A DNA stretch of 64,000 nucleotides from Plumapathes pennacea (GCA_964036295.1 OZ038464.1:23200008-23264007); one strand, 5' to 3'. Shown: positions 1-12,739, counted from the first letter of the stretch. The notes: generated by a model not told the origin, from the sequence alone. Numbers and translations are program-made.

Positions 1-1916
1 CCAATTTTCAATGTCAAGCAGAAGACAGTCATGACCAGCGATAGTCCAATGATCACATATCTGACGATATCTTCCCATGCGGCACCAGGGTCGAAGAACA
101 CGAGTTCGTCTGGGCAGGTGGGGTTACAGTGCGCGCCAACACAGGTATCGGTCAGTCTGACTGGTGCGGACCCATTCTGCATCCACATGGTCAAAGCATC
201 GCGTAATGTCACGTCCTTTCCGTCACTTTTTAACTTGGTATTGATCCAAGTACCACTTTCTATTTTATGGCTAAAAATAAAAAAGATAAAAAAGAAAACA
301 GGTGATTTCAAATGGAAGGGCTTGTAGACAGGTGAATTTAAATTGACACTACGAGAAACAGCCAATTTTTTCTTTTCTCTCGACCCTTGGCAGCAAACTG
401 CATAGTTGCTTTCCGTGCTCAAAACCTATCGAGGAAGTTGTTAGTTCTGACTTAGACAAACCCCAGAGGCAAACCGCCCAAGGGCTAGCCTGTCTGACTA
501 CAAATTTGCGTAAAGCCAAAGGTGTGACTACTCAAATGGAGCTTCCTGGGAACAAATGACCAAGTTTGCCAAAGACTTGGGAGATGGATTCCTAGTTTAC
601 GCAACGAAACATCAATCAGTAACTGATATACACGAAAAACATAATTAAAAACTAAATACAAATATATCAATACACTAAATATTTAGTTAATAAATGACTC
701 TGAGTGATCACTATTTACATTGTAACTTGAGTGGACAACTTCGACATGATGATAGAACCTTTATAAAAAAAATGTTTTCATTTCCGATTGGTCATAACAC
801 AACTTACGTGAATCGACCTGAGCCACGGGTGACCTCAACCAGTGGTTGAAGTAGACCGTCTTTACCCCACAGACTTGATGTACTGAAGTAGGTGTGTTGA
901 AAACAAGCTGGGGCAAAATAGCTCAGGTTGTCGGCCAGACCTTTGGTGTAGATCAGAGATTCGCTAATGGCACCACCGTACATGCTCACAACAGAAGCAT
1001 AGTCGGCTGCATTGTCCTCCACCGTTTTTCCTTCATCCTCAAATCCTTTGAGCACGTCTGCGAGCATGTAGATGTCATACAAGCTAGACACGACAAAACT
1101 CTTCAGGTCCGAGGGGAAGTACTTCCGCGATATCATACAGGATGCTGACATACAACAGGAGTAGCCGAGGGATATATCCGCGCATGCAGGGAGAACTGTA
1201 GTGTTAATTCCAGCAAGTGCCGCAAACTCCGGTTTGGCGCGAGCCTTCATGCTGTCTTTGAAATTAATGAACCAGCCAGAGTCAGCAAGAACCAGGAGCT
1301 CCGTGTTGGAGTTGCGAGAGGTCAACTCCTTCTTCACCCAAGCGGCGTGGTTAATAACTCCAATGGCGCCAGCGCTGCTTCCGGCAAGCACAGTTACGCT
1401 GGATCGCGTTAGATTGTGCCGATCGATCAAGTCCTTAATTACGGTTTGAAAAATAGTCCGGCCTCTGAAGCTGAAGTTGTCGGCCGACACGTTGTGCGAG
1501 TTGGATCTCGACCCTAACCACAGGTCGCTGCTGCAGTAGGGGACCAAAACACGCGAATAGTCGTGGAACTGGGGGTTCTCGATTTCGTCCGCGGACAAGA
1601 AATCCTTTCCCTCCACATAGTTTGGCATCGTCTTTGATGTCATTAAGACGGTAGTTTCCTTGTTGTGGTACCTCTCGCTGCATTCTTTCGCGGTAGAACA
1701 CAAACCACCACTCTCGAAGAAAATTATCCATTTGTTGCCCGGCTTCGCGCCGACATAGAACACTGCCTTTGATCCATCATTACATACTGCTTCTTCGTTG
1801 CTCAGTTCTTCTTTGAACAGGATGCTCTCCGAAGCACTAGAGGAAGAAACGAAACTCACGAGAACACTCACGAGGAGCAAAGCCCTCGCGAAATCGACAA
1901 AACACAAACAACGCAT
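1..1916 (-). CDS. NOTUM / pectin-acetylesterase-like serine hydrolase, 3' end outside window
   Basis: Two exons are visible: 1916-808 (369 codons plus 2 nt) and 270-1, joined by an intron with a GTAAGT donor and TTTTAG acceptor; the phase closes. Residues 1-28 are a hydrophobic signal peptide. The fold is the alpha/beta hydrolase of the pectinacetylesterase/NOTUM family: an ESGG oxyanion-type loop near 68-71, nucleophile Ser181 in GSSAG, a likely acid Asp281 and a likely catalytic His341 in ACFQH. The second exon carries the family's C-terminal motif of the type W-I-(x)n-L-DAL-x-W, then a Cys-rich stretch and a hydrophobic helix near the cut edge, so the enzyme may be membrane anchored, unlike secreted NOTUM. 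In animals NOTUM removes palmitoleate from Wnt; whether this paralogue does so cannot be told here. The family is secure, the substrate is not. Confidence 0.85.
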
Positions 1917-4900
1917 TGCTCGTCTGACCTAAGTCATGTTTCGGCGATTTATGAAAAGTTCTTTTAATTAGGCGACGTCATAAACCTCCTCGTCGCGCGC
2001 TCTTGACATCACTAATTGATTGATCGTTCTATTTTCCCCGAGTGTAAGCAAAGGTAATAATCACGACGCCAATGCAGTAGTATCGCCTCATTTGGAGACT
2101 CCAAGCGGGTCGCCATCTCGAAATTTAATGTTCGTCTGTCAGTCAGTCAGTCAGCCTGTCTGGCGTACGACTTTTTAGGCCACGTGCCTAAGCATGACGT
2201 AATAATTATCCATTAGCGTCTCCGCCAGTGTTTTTACTGACATTAGGAAGAAAAAATATTTTGAACGAAGCAACAACTGTATGTAACTGCAAAATTTCAG
2301 TTAATATTTGTTCAAGCTCTTTCCATTTTTGGCGCTGCCAAAGTCTGACGTGATAAACGTTCAGTAACGGTCTTACCTAAATCTTACCAACGGGAAGGAC
2401 AGCCGCGCAAGACTGAAAACGAGTTTAGATGGAGTTCGATCGTACCAGCGGGAAGGACAGCGCGAAGCGCTCGTTCGTAAAATATTGTTTTTACCACTCG
2501 AAAATAAAATTCATATCTTCGCGCCGCCGTGTAATATCCTCTATATATTTGCATATTTAATATTTTTTCTTCAGTTGATATGACTCATGGTAATGGCGAC
2601 AAAGGCACCTCGTCAATTAGGGCACTGAAGAAGCTGGTAGGGCTACTCCAAGTATGTTTATTAGTATATTACAATCATTACTGCAAGTATCATCAGGAAT
2701 AATAGGGATAAATCTGTTACAGAAAAACAGTTGCCCCCTTTTGACTTACTTAAAAAATCAGCAGATGTACTTCTCAAAGAGTGGCAGACTAGGAAGGCTC
2801 CACTCCATCAAAGATGGAAAAGCTAGGCAGACTGTCGCGAAGACCTTTTAATACCATAATGTCCACCCATGCAGTTGCTGACAGCACCTATGACATGTGT
2901 AATAGCAACAATGCTCCCATTTGTTTATCGCCATAGCCACAAGTATTGTGGCCCTTGTGATCAAACTGTTCGTGCGTTTTTACCATTTCTCGAGTGCAGT
3001 ATTGCTGCTGAATGCTTTTTAGACCTGCTCAACCAGCGTTCAACGAATGTTCAAAAGTTTGCAGGCTTGTGATTACGATACCGCGCGATACATGTTCACC
3101 TTATTCACCAGTTTTCTAACAGTTCACCCTCAGTTATTTTAAAACATGTGTTAATATGTACATGACTGTGTGGATGTTTGTATGTTGTTGCTATTTTATG
3201 ACAGAATTTCAGAGTCCTCTAAGCAATGCATGAAGCTGCACTGAAATATTTGCTAAGAGAAACTAGAATTGAAGTTCGGGTGCCCAGATACAATACAATT
3301 ACCTACATATCGCTGGACAGCGTAGAGATTCTTGAGGGTGCCTTTCCTTGGCATTATTATCAAGTGGCAGTTTACACTATATTGCTTTAATTATATATAG
3401 GAGGTAATATTTATTTTGTATTGTGAGGACTTTTTTCTTTCCGTTCATTAAAGGTGTTCCTGTTCGTGGTAAACTGATTAATCCTCGAGAAGATTGGCAC
3501 AATCAAGCGGTGCATCGACTAGCAAAAAGTTGATAAACAATGAAATGTCAGGCTTCTTGGTTTTGTGTAGGGAGACTTAATACGGGCTTAAAAGCGAAGA
3601 CACATCTCATAAACGAGAAGCAGACCGCAATCAGCACAATTGTGGGTTTGATAAAACAACGAAACTTGTTCTGTTACTTTGTCCAAATACTAAATGAAAG
3701 TTTACGCGAATTGTTTCTTTCTTTCTATTTTTTGCCAGATATTGTTGCAGCAACTAATGGTTCACACGAATCACGCAGGGTGACACTACTTTAAAAACGT
3801 CAAGCCCTCGGAAATCTTGAACCTAATAACTTCAATACAGTTAAATGCTTAATAAATATGCTCATGAAGAACTCGAAGGTGTGATCGCTTTTGCTGTCCT
3901 TGGAGCAAGTTCTTGAAGAATTTTGCGTATAAAAAGGTCACACCTAGCTTGACAATATTACCCCAACACCCCCTAGTCACGTATATATATGTCGGTTGGT
4001 CAACCTACTATTTGCAAGGAGTCAAAATAACGTTTTCTTCCCTTGGTGATATCAATAGGTTTAAAGCAATAAAATTTGCAAAAGGCACAGTGTTCTGACT
4101 GATTTTATGTTTATTATGATAACGCACATACACGAACGATCGTAAACTGTGTTCGAGAGGGACGGAGAGTAGGAAACCCCTAACATTAGATCCAAAAGCA
4201 TTAAAATCTGCATCACAAGAAATCTCAATAAAGTCTAGCCCCCGTCGGCTTGATGTGATCGGCTATGTCCTCTACCATTGCGCTTGGAAAAGCTTTGATG
4301 ATTACACGATCACAGATAGACAAACAGACAGATAGAAAGACAGACAGACAGACAAACAGAAAGACAGAAGGACTAACCCCCACCTTTCAAGCAAAATCTG
4401 CTCGAATAACGTCAATAATGCTTTGTAATTTGTGCTAGGTATGTATTAACATGTACAAGTAGGAGGCGAGAAGCCCAGGAACAGCGTCTAGCATTTTCTG
4501 TTAAGGAGTGGTGCACGGCAAACTTTCAACAATTTGTAATACATCTATATCAAATGGACCTCCCACTAGCAACATCTGGGGATGAATGAATTAGTTCTTT
4601 ATGCTTCCATCAACATCACAGTCCCTCTGAAAATAAAAGGCAAAAGTGTCAAGACAAATTATCTATACCCTATTTCAGACCCAACTACAAAAGTGTATAC
4701 CCTATTTCAGAACTATTTCAGATATTTTTTTCATGTCCGCAACAACCGATTTCTGTTAAAATCATACCATATCCCAGGCCAAAAAGACAAAATCTATACC
4801 CTATTTCAGACCAAAAAGGCAAAATCTATACCCAATTCAGACTAAAACTGCTTGAAAATGATACCCCTTGGGGCAGTACATACATATATGGCTTATATAT

Positions 4901-5284
4901 ACATATGGAAGTACCCACCTCCCTCCCCCCTTTTTTTCTGGGTGCATCCCATAGTATTCTTAAAGTGCTTCCAAAGCTCTCTAGGGCTTTAACTGTTCTC
5001 AATAGACTCTTAAAAATGAAGACTTTTTGCTTTTTTGATGGATCTTGTTGCCAACTGGACGGAACTGTCTGTTTTTTCCTTTGTATAGTTTACTCTTTTG
5101 TTTCAGTTCTTTGTATTCTACCATATGTTACTTCTTTTTGGGCTACTTAAGGCAATGGTTTTTTTTTTATCAGTCTTCAGTCAGTCAATATATCAATCAA
5201 CCTTTTTGTGTATCTGTGAAGTGAACCCAACAAATCTTCAGCAACCGGACATATCACGAGTCTAGAGTCGAGTCATCAACATTT
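1917..5284. other. Intergenic, no gene recognised
   Basis: No open frame here shows a family signature. The stretch is AT-rich. It holds a short CAGA/GACA simple repeat around 4315-4370 and a repeat-like block at about 4640-4915 that repeats a CTATACCCTATTTCAG phrase. That block ends in a segment resembling the 3' end of the elements at 57313 and 62948 (AAAATGATACCC, a TATATATGG-type stretch, then GTACCC). The 1917-2100 part is the presumed promoter of the leftward hydrolase gene. Confidence 0.6.
4640..4915 (+). repeat. Degenerate relative of the CCCGGGG/GTACTC element
   Basis: Several copies of a phrase reading CTATACCCTATTTCAGACC are followed by GAAAATGATACCC and a TA-rich tail ending in GGAAGTACCC. 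The order and wording match the 3' part of the ~400-bp elements at 57313-57719 and 62948-63345. Its 5' end is not recognisable, so it is probably an old or related-family copy. Confidence 0.45.
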
Positions 5285-7725
5285 TTGGTCCTTCGAGCTG
5301 GATGGCAGAATTTGGAAATGATTGACTCTAATCACGAGTTGGAAGGTTCACCGAGAGAAGATTTAAACATCAAAGCAAATGAGTATGCAACAAGCACAAA
5401 GCAAGACGTTGGCCGCAAGAACAAAAAAGCCCACAGCGAAAGGCATGGCTTTTCAAGCCCACATTAAATGGCAAAACTGTCAATCTGCCCAAAGGAAAAT
5501 ATCGCGTCAAATGAAGAAAATAGAACTGCTCGCTGAAGACTATGACAACGTGCACATAGTTCAGAGTGAACTGAAGACTTTGCAATAAGTTCTTGAAGAC
5601 CTGCAGAAGACACGTCTTATGTGTACTCCGACCACAAAGGAAGAAAAACTCACTGCAAGGGACTAATACCAAGAGCACAAGATAATGGGTGATTTCATTG
5701 ACAAAATCGGAAATTGGACTATCTTGGCAAAGCGCCAAATAGAGGAACAGCTCAATAACGGTTCAATTATCTCCAAACTGTCTAACCGTTCCAAGGCTTC
5801 TTTAAGAGCTTCATCTGTCTCTACGAGAGCCAGAGAAAGAGCCAAAGCAGCAGAATTAGTTGCCAGAGCTGCTATGCTAGAGAAAAAAACAAGCTCTTCA
5901 AAATGAAACTGTAAGGCTTGAACTGAAGGAAGGGGTTGGAGTGGCTCAAGCTCGTGAGCGCGCATACGCTCAAGTGGAGCCTTAGCCATGATGTCACTCT
6001 CTTTCTTTACGATCTTGGACCACCCGCAACAATCATCAAAACATGGTGAAGAAGCTCCCAATGCAGCTGCAGGATCGTTGGTGCAGTGAAACCAACAAAA
6101 TCAGACTCTACCAAGATACCATTCCCAAATTCAGTAATTTTGCCAAGCTCGTGAAGACAGAAGCGACAACTGCTACTGATCCAGTATTCTCCCACAATGC
6201 CCTGGGCTCACTTCCCAATGTAGAGAGAGCCACTGCCACAAGCAAAGGGCTCCACACGTACGCTCCCCCAGTTACGTCACAATTTATGCAACCAGTCATT
6301 ACCAGGCCAAAAAGACAAACTTTCTTCCAGTGTAACAACGTACACAGAGAAAATGAACATACATCGAGGAAGCACCGTCACTGAGCCAAATCAGCCTTTT
6401 TTGAGCAAATGCAGGCTATGATCTTTGGAGCCAAATCAAGCCCATGCAGTGCAAGTTCCTGTTTGAAACAAACAGCTCTCGACCACTCTCAAGAGTATGA
6501 CGAAGTAACGATCCAAACAGTTTTGAGAGACCATTACATGGACAATCTACTCAGGTCTCTCCCATCGGACCAGGAAGCAATCAGTCTTGCATTGCATATG
6601 ATTGACCTCCTGACAAGGAGTGGCTTTCGCCTCACTAAGTTCATAAGCAACAGCCGAGAGGTCCTGGCCAAGCTACCAGTTGCAGATTACGCCCACCAGT
6701 CACTGGATTTATAACTGGACAGCCTTCCTGTCGAGCGGGCACTAGGTGTGCTTTTGAACGCGGAACAGGATACTCTGGATACCAAGATTGTGCCAAAACT
6801 TTTCGCATCAACCATGTGAGGTATCCTGAAACAGACCTCTGTTATCTTTGACCCACTTGGCCTAGTGGCGCTGTTTGTGTCAAGGGCCAGATTGATCATA
6901 CAGGAACTGTGGAGGCGAGAGCACACAGTGGATCAGCCAATAACGGGCCCAGTATCTGACGCTTGGGAAACTTGCAAGACGGAACTTCCGGACATGGCAA
7001 AGCTATCAATCCCCAGATGCTACAACAAGAGTGAAGGTCGCATGGTACAGTGCCAATGTCATGTGTTTGCTGATGCGTCTGAAACTGCCTTTAGCGCTGT
7101 AGCTTACCTAACACTCCAGTCTGAAGACGGCATTCACCACTGCTCCTTTGTGCTTGGAAAGGTGAAGCTGGCTCCAATCAAACCTTTGACAGTACTGAGA
7201 TTAGAGCTGCAAGCCGCGGTCCTGACAGTACGGATTGGCCAAACCACCCAGAGAGAGCTAGATATTTAGGCTGAGCAGATCACCTACTGGACAGATTTAA
7301 CTACTGTGCTCCAGTATACCAAGAGTGAGAAAGCCAGATTTCACACTTTTGTAGTCAACAGGGTTGCTGAATTGAGAGAAGGCTCGGATCCAAACAAGTG
7401 GAGGTATGCTCCTGGCTACCTAAACGCTTCTGACGACTGTTCCAGGGGCTTATCTGCACAAGACCGAACACAAGAAAGCCCATGGATCCAAGGACCGAGT
7501 TTCCTCTGGCAAGACGAAAGTCACTGGCCAGAACAAAAAATCTGCCGACCTCCTGATTACTATGACCCTGAAGTTGAAGTCGAGATGTGGCCTGCTTTCT
7601 CTTCCAAAGTGGACAACACCTTAATGGATCCAGAGAAAACCTCCTCGTGAATTAACCTACGTAGAGTGACCGCATGGATCAAGAGATTCACTGCTAAATG
7701 CCAGAGAAAGCTAAAAAAGCAAGTG
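5285..7725 (+). mobile_element. Degenerate BEL/Pao-type LTR retrotransposon remnant
   Basis: Translated pieces in several frames follow BEL/Pao order. A gag-like Arg/Ala/Ser-rich helical region lies at 5380-5906 and 6043-6384. A reverse-transcriptase fragment at 6409-6714 has an FGAKSSPCSA-type motif and YMDN in place of YxDD. The Pao-specific linker (FDPLGL, then an Arg-rich helix) follows at 6720-6960. An RNase H-like domain with FADASE lies at 7060-7260, and a further segment runs to 7650. The frame is broken by stops at 5587, 6714-6716, 6818-6820 and 7267-7269, and the protease plus the N-terminal half of RT are missing between about 6384 and 6409. No flanking LTRs were recognised. It is a fossil and cannot encode a working product. 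Confidence 0.75.
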
Positions 7726-7848
7726 TCTAATCTCACTGCAGATATGAGGTGTCCTTCAAGGAGTTAGCCTCTGTTTTATCACTCATTTCTAAACCAGTAG
7801 GGCATGGCACCAGTGATACTCAGAAACGTCTTGGTGAAGTACTCAATA

Positions 7849-8049
7849 TTGTCAAGAACATTCCATCATACGTAGCTTCAGAGTATATATACATGAAAAC
7901 TCCCTGCGTTCCAGTTGGTATTCCAGGAATTCACTCTCCGCATCTAATGTTGTGTCACCTAGCCAAGTCTCTGTGAAGATCAATACATCCAGTTGGAGTA
8001 GTAGCATTGGAGCTTGCACAGATTGGATTAGTTCTTGGAATGCGTGCAT
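7849..8049 (-). pseudogene. LINE-type endonuclease fragment
   Basis: A short leftward frame contains DVLIFTETWL followed by a spaced Asp/Glu and ERRE. This resembles the first catalytic motif (xxxTETWL) of the APE-like endonuclease of non-LTR retrotransposons. Frame breaks occur on both sides and no reverse transcriptase follows. It is a scrap between the BEL/Pao remnant and the minisatellite. The match rests on one motif, so confidence is moderate. Confidence 0.45.
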
Positions 8050-8278
8050 ATAAATGCCCTGTGGTAACTGCTAGGCCAAGTTTGCTGATGCAACCTTCAA
8101 CAAGTTGCTGCTGTGCACTGAAGCAGCTCTTCTTGTAGTTTTGCAACAGGGTTTTGTTGCAATTCTTACTACGACCCATGTCAACAAAAGCAAAGACACG
8201 TTCTTACCTTAGTCCAAGAGGTGTAAAGTGATAGTCACACCAGGACAACAAGGAGACAGCAGCAGGGTGAGAGGCAGT

Positions 8279-8800
8279 AACACGCCAGGGCGACAACCTA
8301 ACACGCCAGGGCGACAACCAAACAAGCCAGGGCGACAACCTAACACGCCAGGGCGACAACCTAACACACCAGGGCGACAACCAAACACGCCAGGGCGACA
8401 ACCTAACACGCCAGGGCGACAACCTAACACGCCAGGGCGACAACCTAACACGCCAGGGCGACAACCAAACACGCCAGGGCAACAACCTAACACGCCAGGG
8501 CGACAACCAAACACGCCAGGGCGACAACCTAACACGCCAGGGCGACAACCTAACACGCCAGGGCGACAACCTAACACGCCAGGGCGACAACCTAACACGC
8601 CAGGGCGACAACCTAACACGCCAGGGCGACAACCAAACACGCCAGGGCGACAACCAAACACGCCAGGGCGACAACCAAACACGCCAGGGCGACAACCTAA
8701 CAAGCCAGGGCGACAACCTTACATGCCAGGGCGACAACAAAACACGCCAGGGCGACAACCAAACACGCCAGGGTGACAACCAAGCACGCCAGGATGACAA
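8279..8800. repeat. Minisatellite A, 21-bp unit, about 25 copies
   Basis: A head-to-tail repeat with unit ACGCCAGGGCGACAACCTA plus AC (21 bp). Units vary mainly at CCTA versus CCAA. Because 21 is a multiple of three, long frames stay open on both strands (for example an NTPGRQP heptad on +), but these reflect the repeat and not a gene. A single stray unit recurs at 8905-8925. Confidence 0.95.
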
Positions 8801-9130
8801 CCAACTGCCAACTGGACAACCTGATACGCCCAGTGTGTATACATTACAAAGCCAAGGAAGCATCCTACACGGCATCGAAACGCAGAACGCAAAGGCGACA
8901 ATCAGACACGCCAGGGCGACAACCCCCCGCAGCTACCCAACACGCCTTACGACGGCAGGCAGGCACGAAATGGGGGAAGTAGGCACAAGACGAGAGGCGG
9001 TCGCAGCTATGCGCCGAGTATCGAGACGGTAGGCCTGCCACATAATGACAGAACATATACCACAGCAAGACGTGCCATTCCTGCCCGCAGCAAGACAGCA
9101 TAAAGGTTTCGAGAAGACAGAAGGTTATCA

Positions 9131-9652
9131 GTGCAAGACGGAAGGCAATCACTGCAAGACGGAAGGCGGTCGCAGCAAGACGGCAGGCGGTCGCAGCAAG
9201 ACAGCAGGCGGTCGCAGCAAGACTGCAGGCGGTCGCAGCAAGACGGAAGGCGGTCGCGGCAAGACGGAAGGCGGTCGCGGCAAGACGGAAGGCGGTCGCG
9301 GCAAGACGGCAGACGGTCGCGGCAAGACGGAAGGCGGTCGCGGCAAGACGGCAGGCGGTCGCGGCAAGACGGCAGGCGGTCGCAGCAAGACGGCAGGCGG
9401 TCGCAGCAAGACGGAAGGCGGTCGCAGCAAGACGGCAGGCGGTCGCAGCAAGACGGAAGGCGGTCGCAGCAAGACGGCAGGCGGTCGCAGCAAGACGGAA
9501 GGCGGTCGCAGCAAGACGGCAGGCGGTCGCAGCAAGACGGAAGGCGGTCGCAGCAAGACGGCAGGCGGTCGCAGCAAGACGGCAGGCGGTCGCAGCAAGA
9601 CGGAAGGCGGTCGCAGCAAGACGGAAGGCGGTCGCAGCAAGACGGAAGGTGG
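9131..9652. repeat. Minisatellite B, 21-bp unit, about 25 copies with 42-bp higher order
   Basis: Unit GGCGGTCGCAGCAAGACGGC plus A (21 bp), unrelated in sequence to the neighbouring array at 8279-8800. From about 9400 to 9570 units ending GCA and GAA alternate strictly, giving a 42-bp dimer period. A block at 9244-9370 instead carries CGCGGC in place of CGCAGC. Open frames across it on both strands are repeat artefacts. Confidence 0.95.
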
Positions 9653-9659
9653 TTACACA

Positions 9660-10250
9660 AAGGCTCCACAATCTTCTTGACTGCTTCTTGCTTGTTCCTG
9701 ACGAAAGGAGAAACAACCTTTTTATGACAGTGGTCGTGCTAAGAATGCCAATGACATCCCAGTTGCAGAATGGCCTGTACAAGAACTTGAGGAAGAGCTG
9801 CCTCAGTGCACATCAGAAACCTTTTGTAAGTCCTGTCTGGCAACTTGGCCTACAGTAATTGTAACCAAGTTTCTTTTCCTGTAAGCATTGGACACAGCTC
9901 AACCAATTCGCCAAGGAGTCTGACCTCTAGCACATCTTTGAAATGCACACGATGCTCGCCAAAGCCACCATCCCCATGGCAAGACGGCAATGATGCAAGA
10001 AACACACCAGTTCGAGACTCGATCCTCTTCCTGACAACCATCATCCTACTTGAGACTACATCCTGGATTAGTAAGCCAACTACAAAACCTATCAGATTAG
10101 AGAGGCCTTTTCTTCATCTTGAGGCATGCCCTAGCTTGCATATTCGAGTCCTGTAACACATGTGCTTTCCTCCAGAACTTCCCAACTGCCTTCAACAATC
10201 ATCCAAGGACCCAGCCGACATCATAGGCATTTATTTTGTTGCAAATTGCA
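9660..10250. other. Unrecognised sequence between minisatellite B and the DIRS remnant
   Basis: Short rightward frames are seen (for instance one containing VAEWPVQELEEELPQC near 9757-9800, which looks protein-like). None exceeds about 100 codons and no family was recognised. It may be further transposon debris. Confidence 0.3.
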
Positions 10251-10351
10251 TCAGATTGTATCTAGCTGTTGCCACAGCACGTTTGAACCCATAACCAAGG
10301 TACCAAAGTAAGACTTACAGAAAGAGGACAGACCCCACTTGAGCAGATCAC

Positions 10352-11320
10352 TTACCAAACGAGCCCCACCCCAACTGCTAAGCCAGGTGATGAGAGGCCA
10401 GCCAAAGCTGATGCAGGAGTTCTGATGTAGAGCTGATAAGCACTGCTGGTCCACCTCCCCAGAGCTTGAATGAGGTGATCCGGCACTCCACTGCGTGCTG
10501 CGACTGTGGCGGCTCCGATGCGAAAGCTATGGCTCGAGAAGTTGCCTGGCACACCTGCAGCTGCCAGGATTTGGCGAAGCCAGTTGGTGAGTAAGGTGCG
10601 AGTCAGAGACCAACCGTCCTCCAGCAAGAACAAGGGGCCTGAGGCAATACCTCTGAGAGCTAGATAAGCCAACATGGCCAGCATGAACACCGCAAAGAGG
10701 TGTACCAAGGCTGAATAAAGCAGCCAACGCGGAACGGATCAGTCTTGGACGCCTTAATCTTAACTTGCAAGCAGGAAGGGTTAGAGTTGGAGTTCACAGC
10801 AATATCTGATACCTCAAGGTGAATGGAGGACTGGAAACTGGCGAGGTTGGGGACTGGAACTCTGAGGATCTCAAGAAGCCAAAGAAGGCGAGAATGTAGG
10901 CAGCCCAGAACATGCAGTGGTCAGGAAGAATCAGATTGAGGGAGTTGGCAACAATCCACATAATGGAGTCAGTCACAGGCAAACGTTCGTCGGCAGGAGA
11001 GCCTTGTTGACACTTGATGCTACAAACCACCCTGGAGACGTAGACAGTTGGCTAGAGGATCGGGGAAGCCTTGTTTGATGTGTAGAGACCGTACAGCGGA
11101 AAGGTAGACCTTAATGGAGGAATGTTGGAGGGACTCGGCTAAGGAAGTTGCAAAAAGGCAGAGGGTCGACTCATCGGCTGGACAAGGAAAGCCACTGGCG
11201 TGAAGCCTGCCGGAATGAAGACAGAACTGGTGAAAGCTGTCTTGGGCGGACGTATAAGTTTGGCGAGTAGAAGGGGCCAGACCTTCGTAAGAAAATTCCA
11301 GCACCACTGCTCTAGTTGGG
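10352..11320 (-). pseudogene. DIRS tyrosine recombinase, frameshifted
   Basis: The N-terminal core-binding part (STRQTYTSAQ) lies at 11020-11307, the first catalytic arginine in FGFLRSSEF at about 10860, and the HSFR box, GRWTS and YQLYIRTP with the likely nucleophile tyrosine at about 10400-10540. At least two frame changes separate these parts. The recombinase would catalyse integration of the circular DNA intermediate; this copy is broken. Confidence 0.8.
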
Positions 11321-12682
11321 AGAAGTCAGATCCTTGAGAAGCTGATGTGGAATTGGAACTGGAAACAGGTGTGCCTCGGGAGCTAAACGCCGGAATTCCT
11401 GCCAATTAAAACGAGAAAGGGCATCAGCAATTGAGTTCCGCACGCCAGGAATGTGTTGGGCCGTGTAGAAGTTGAAATGGGCTGAGGCCATAAGCAGACT
11501 ATGCATTAGATGCATCAGCTGGGGGACCTTGGAAGTCCTAGAGTTGAGGACCGACACGACAACTGTGTTGTCAGAATGGAACAAAATGTTCCTCTTAGCC
11601 CACCTTGGGCCCCACAGACGTGCTGCTATAACCACCAGGAAGAGTTCCTTGTAGGCAATAAACTCGTGCTGTTGGATGGGCAACCATGGACCAGAGAACC
11701 ATTCTCCGCAGAAAAAGGCACCAAAAGCCAAGGGAACTTGCTGTGTCAGAAGTGACCTCCAGATCTAAATCCAGGGTCAAGCCTGGATAGAGCCAGAAGC
11801 TGATGCCCTTCCCCGAAGAGACAAATTGAACCCACCACTGGAGGTCAAGGCGGAACTCCTGGTTCAACCGGATAGGATGATCAGGTTGCCAGAAGCAGCA
11901 GAGCAGGTCAATCATGCAACGCAGGAAGGTTCGGGCAGGCCAGACCACTTTGGTGGCAAAATGGAGGTGGCCGATCAAGGATTCGAGTTGCCATCTGTTG
12001 CACCAGCAGCGAGGAACCCACGAGAAGAATAAATCTTGAAGGGCAAGTAGCTTCTCAGCTGGTAGGCGAGCTATCTGGTTGACTAAGTCAAGTTCGATGC
12101 CCAAAACAACCATACAAGTTGTGGGTCTCACACACTTAGTGGGATGCAGTGGCAGACCCAGCCGACGACAAACGTTTAAGGCAGTGTCGAGATTGTGAGC
12201 ACACTGTAGAGAATTAGGAGGGCCCACACTGATGAAATCATCCAAGTAGTGAACGAGATCGGACACTGCGTAGTTCACGCGTAGGATCCATTCCACTAAG
12301 TCCGCTACCAAGTTGAAGATGAACGGTGCTGAAGGCCAAACGGGAGCGTGAGATCGATGTAAAACTGGCCTTTCAATACTTCATTGGCCAGATAGACATT
12401 GACGACGGCCGGATGTTGAAGGGCAGACGGCTTGTTACGTTTAGAGGAGCTAAGCGGAGAGGTTGCAAGGAAGCCCACCTTAAACCCATGCCTAAGCCCC
12501 TGGATTAGAAAGGAAACTCGATCCTGGTCCGGGTGCTCGCGCAGCTCCTGAGTGAAGAGGTCAGGGACGAGAGGGCTAACTAATTTGACTGGAGGAAGGG
12601 GAGGCCACGCTAGAAGGGGAAGTAAAAGTGAATTGGCCAACCAGAACACGCACGCAGCAATGCAACCAAGCAACTCAAGCAA
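11312..12682 (-). pseudogene. DIRS reverse transcriptase and RNase H, deleted
   Basis: RT is seen from LPFGL through NMV/LVADLVEWIL, with the YLDD catalytic motif at about 12235-12250, followed by the thumb. RNase H (FHSDNTVVV, then ADALSRF) lies at 11312-11731. Upstream, at 12305-12682, the template-binding segment joins directly to LPFGL: about a hundred residues of palm and fingers are missing and the frame shifts at 12305. Confidence 0.8.
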
Positions 12683-12739
12683 AACTTAATGGAACTAAGA
12701 AGCAACCAAGGCAACAGCAACAGCAAAACTAGTGACTAG

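Noticed and set aside
8204..8875. Long open frames on both strands (up to about 220 codons) with NTPGRQP or LSPWRVR heptads
   Set aside because: Every frame is open because the 21-bp unit is a multiple of three; no start context, no splice support, no non-repeat domain.
8279..9652. CRISPR-like regular repeats
   Set aside because: Units abut directly with no unique spacers, and the genome is plainly eukaryotic.
8865..9782. A 305-codon leftward frame and several 160-220 codon frames
   Set aside because: Same cause, minisatellite B; frames on both strands are equally open.
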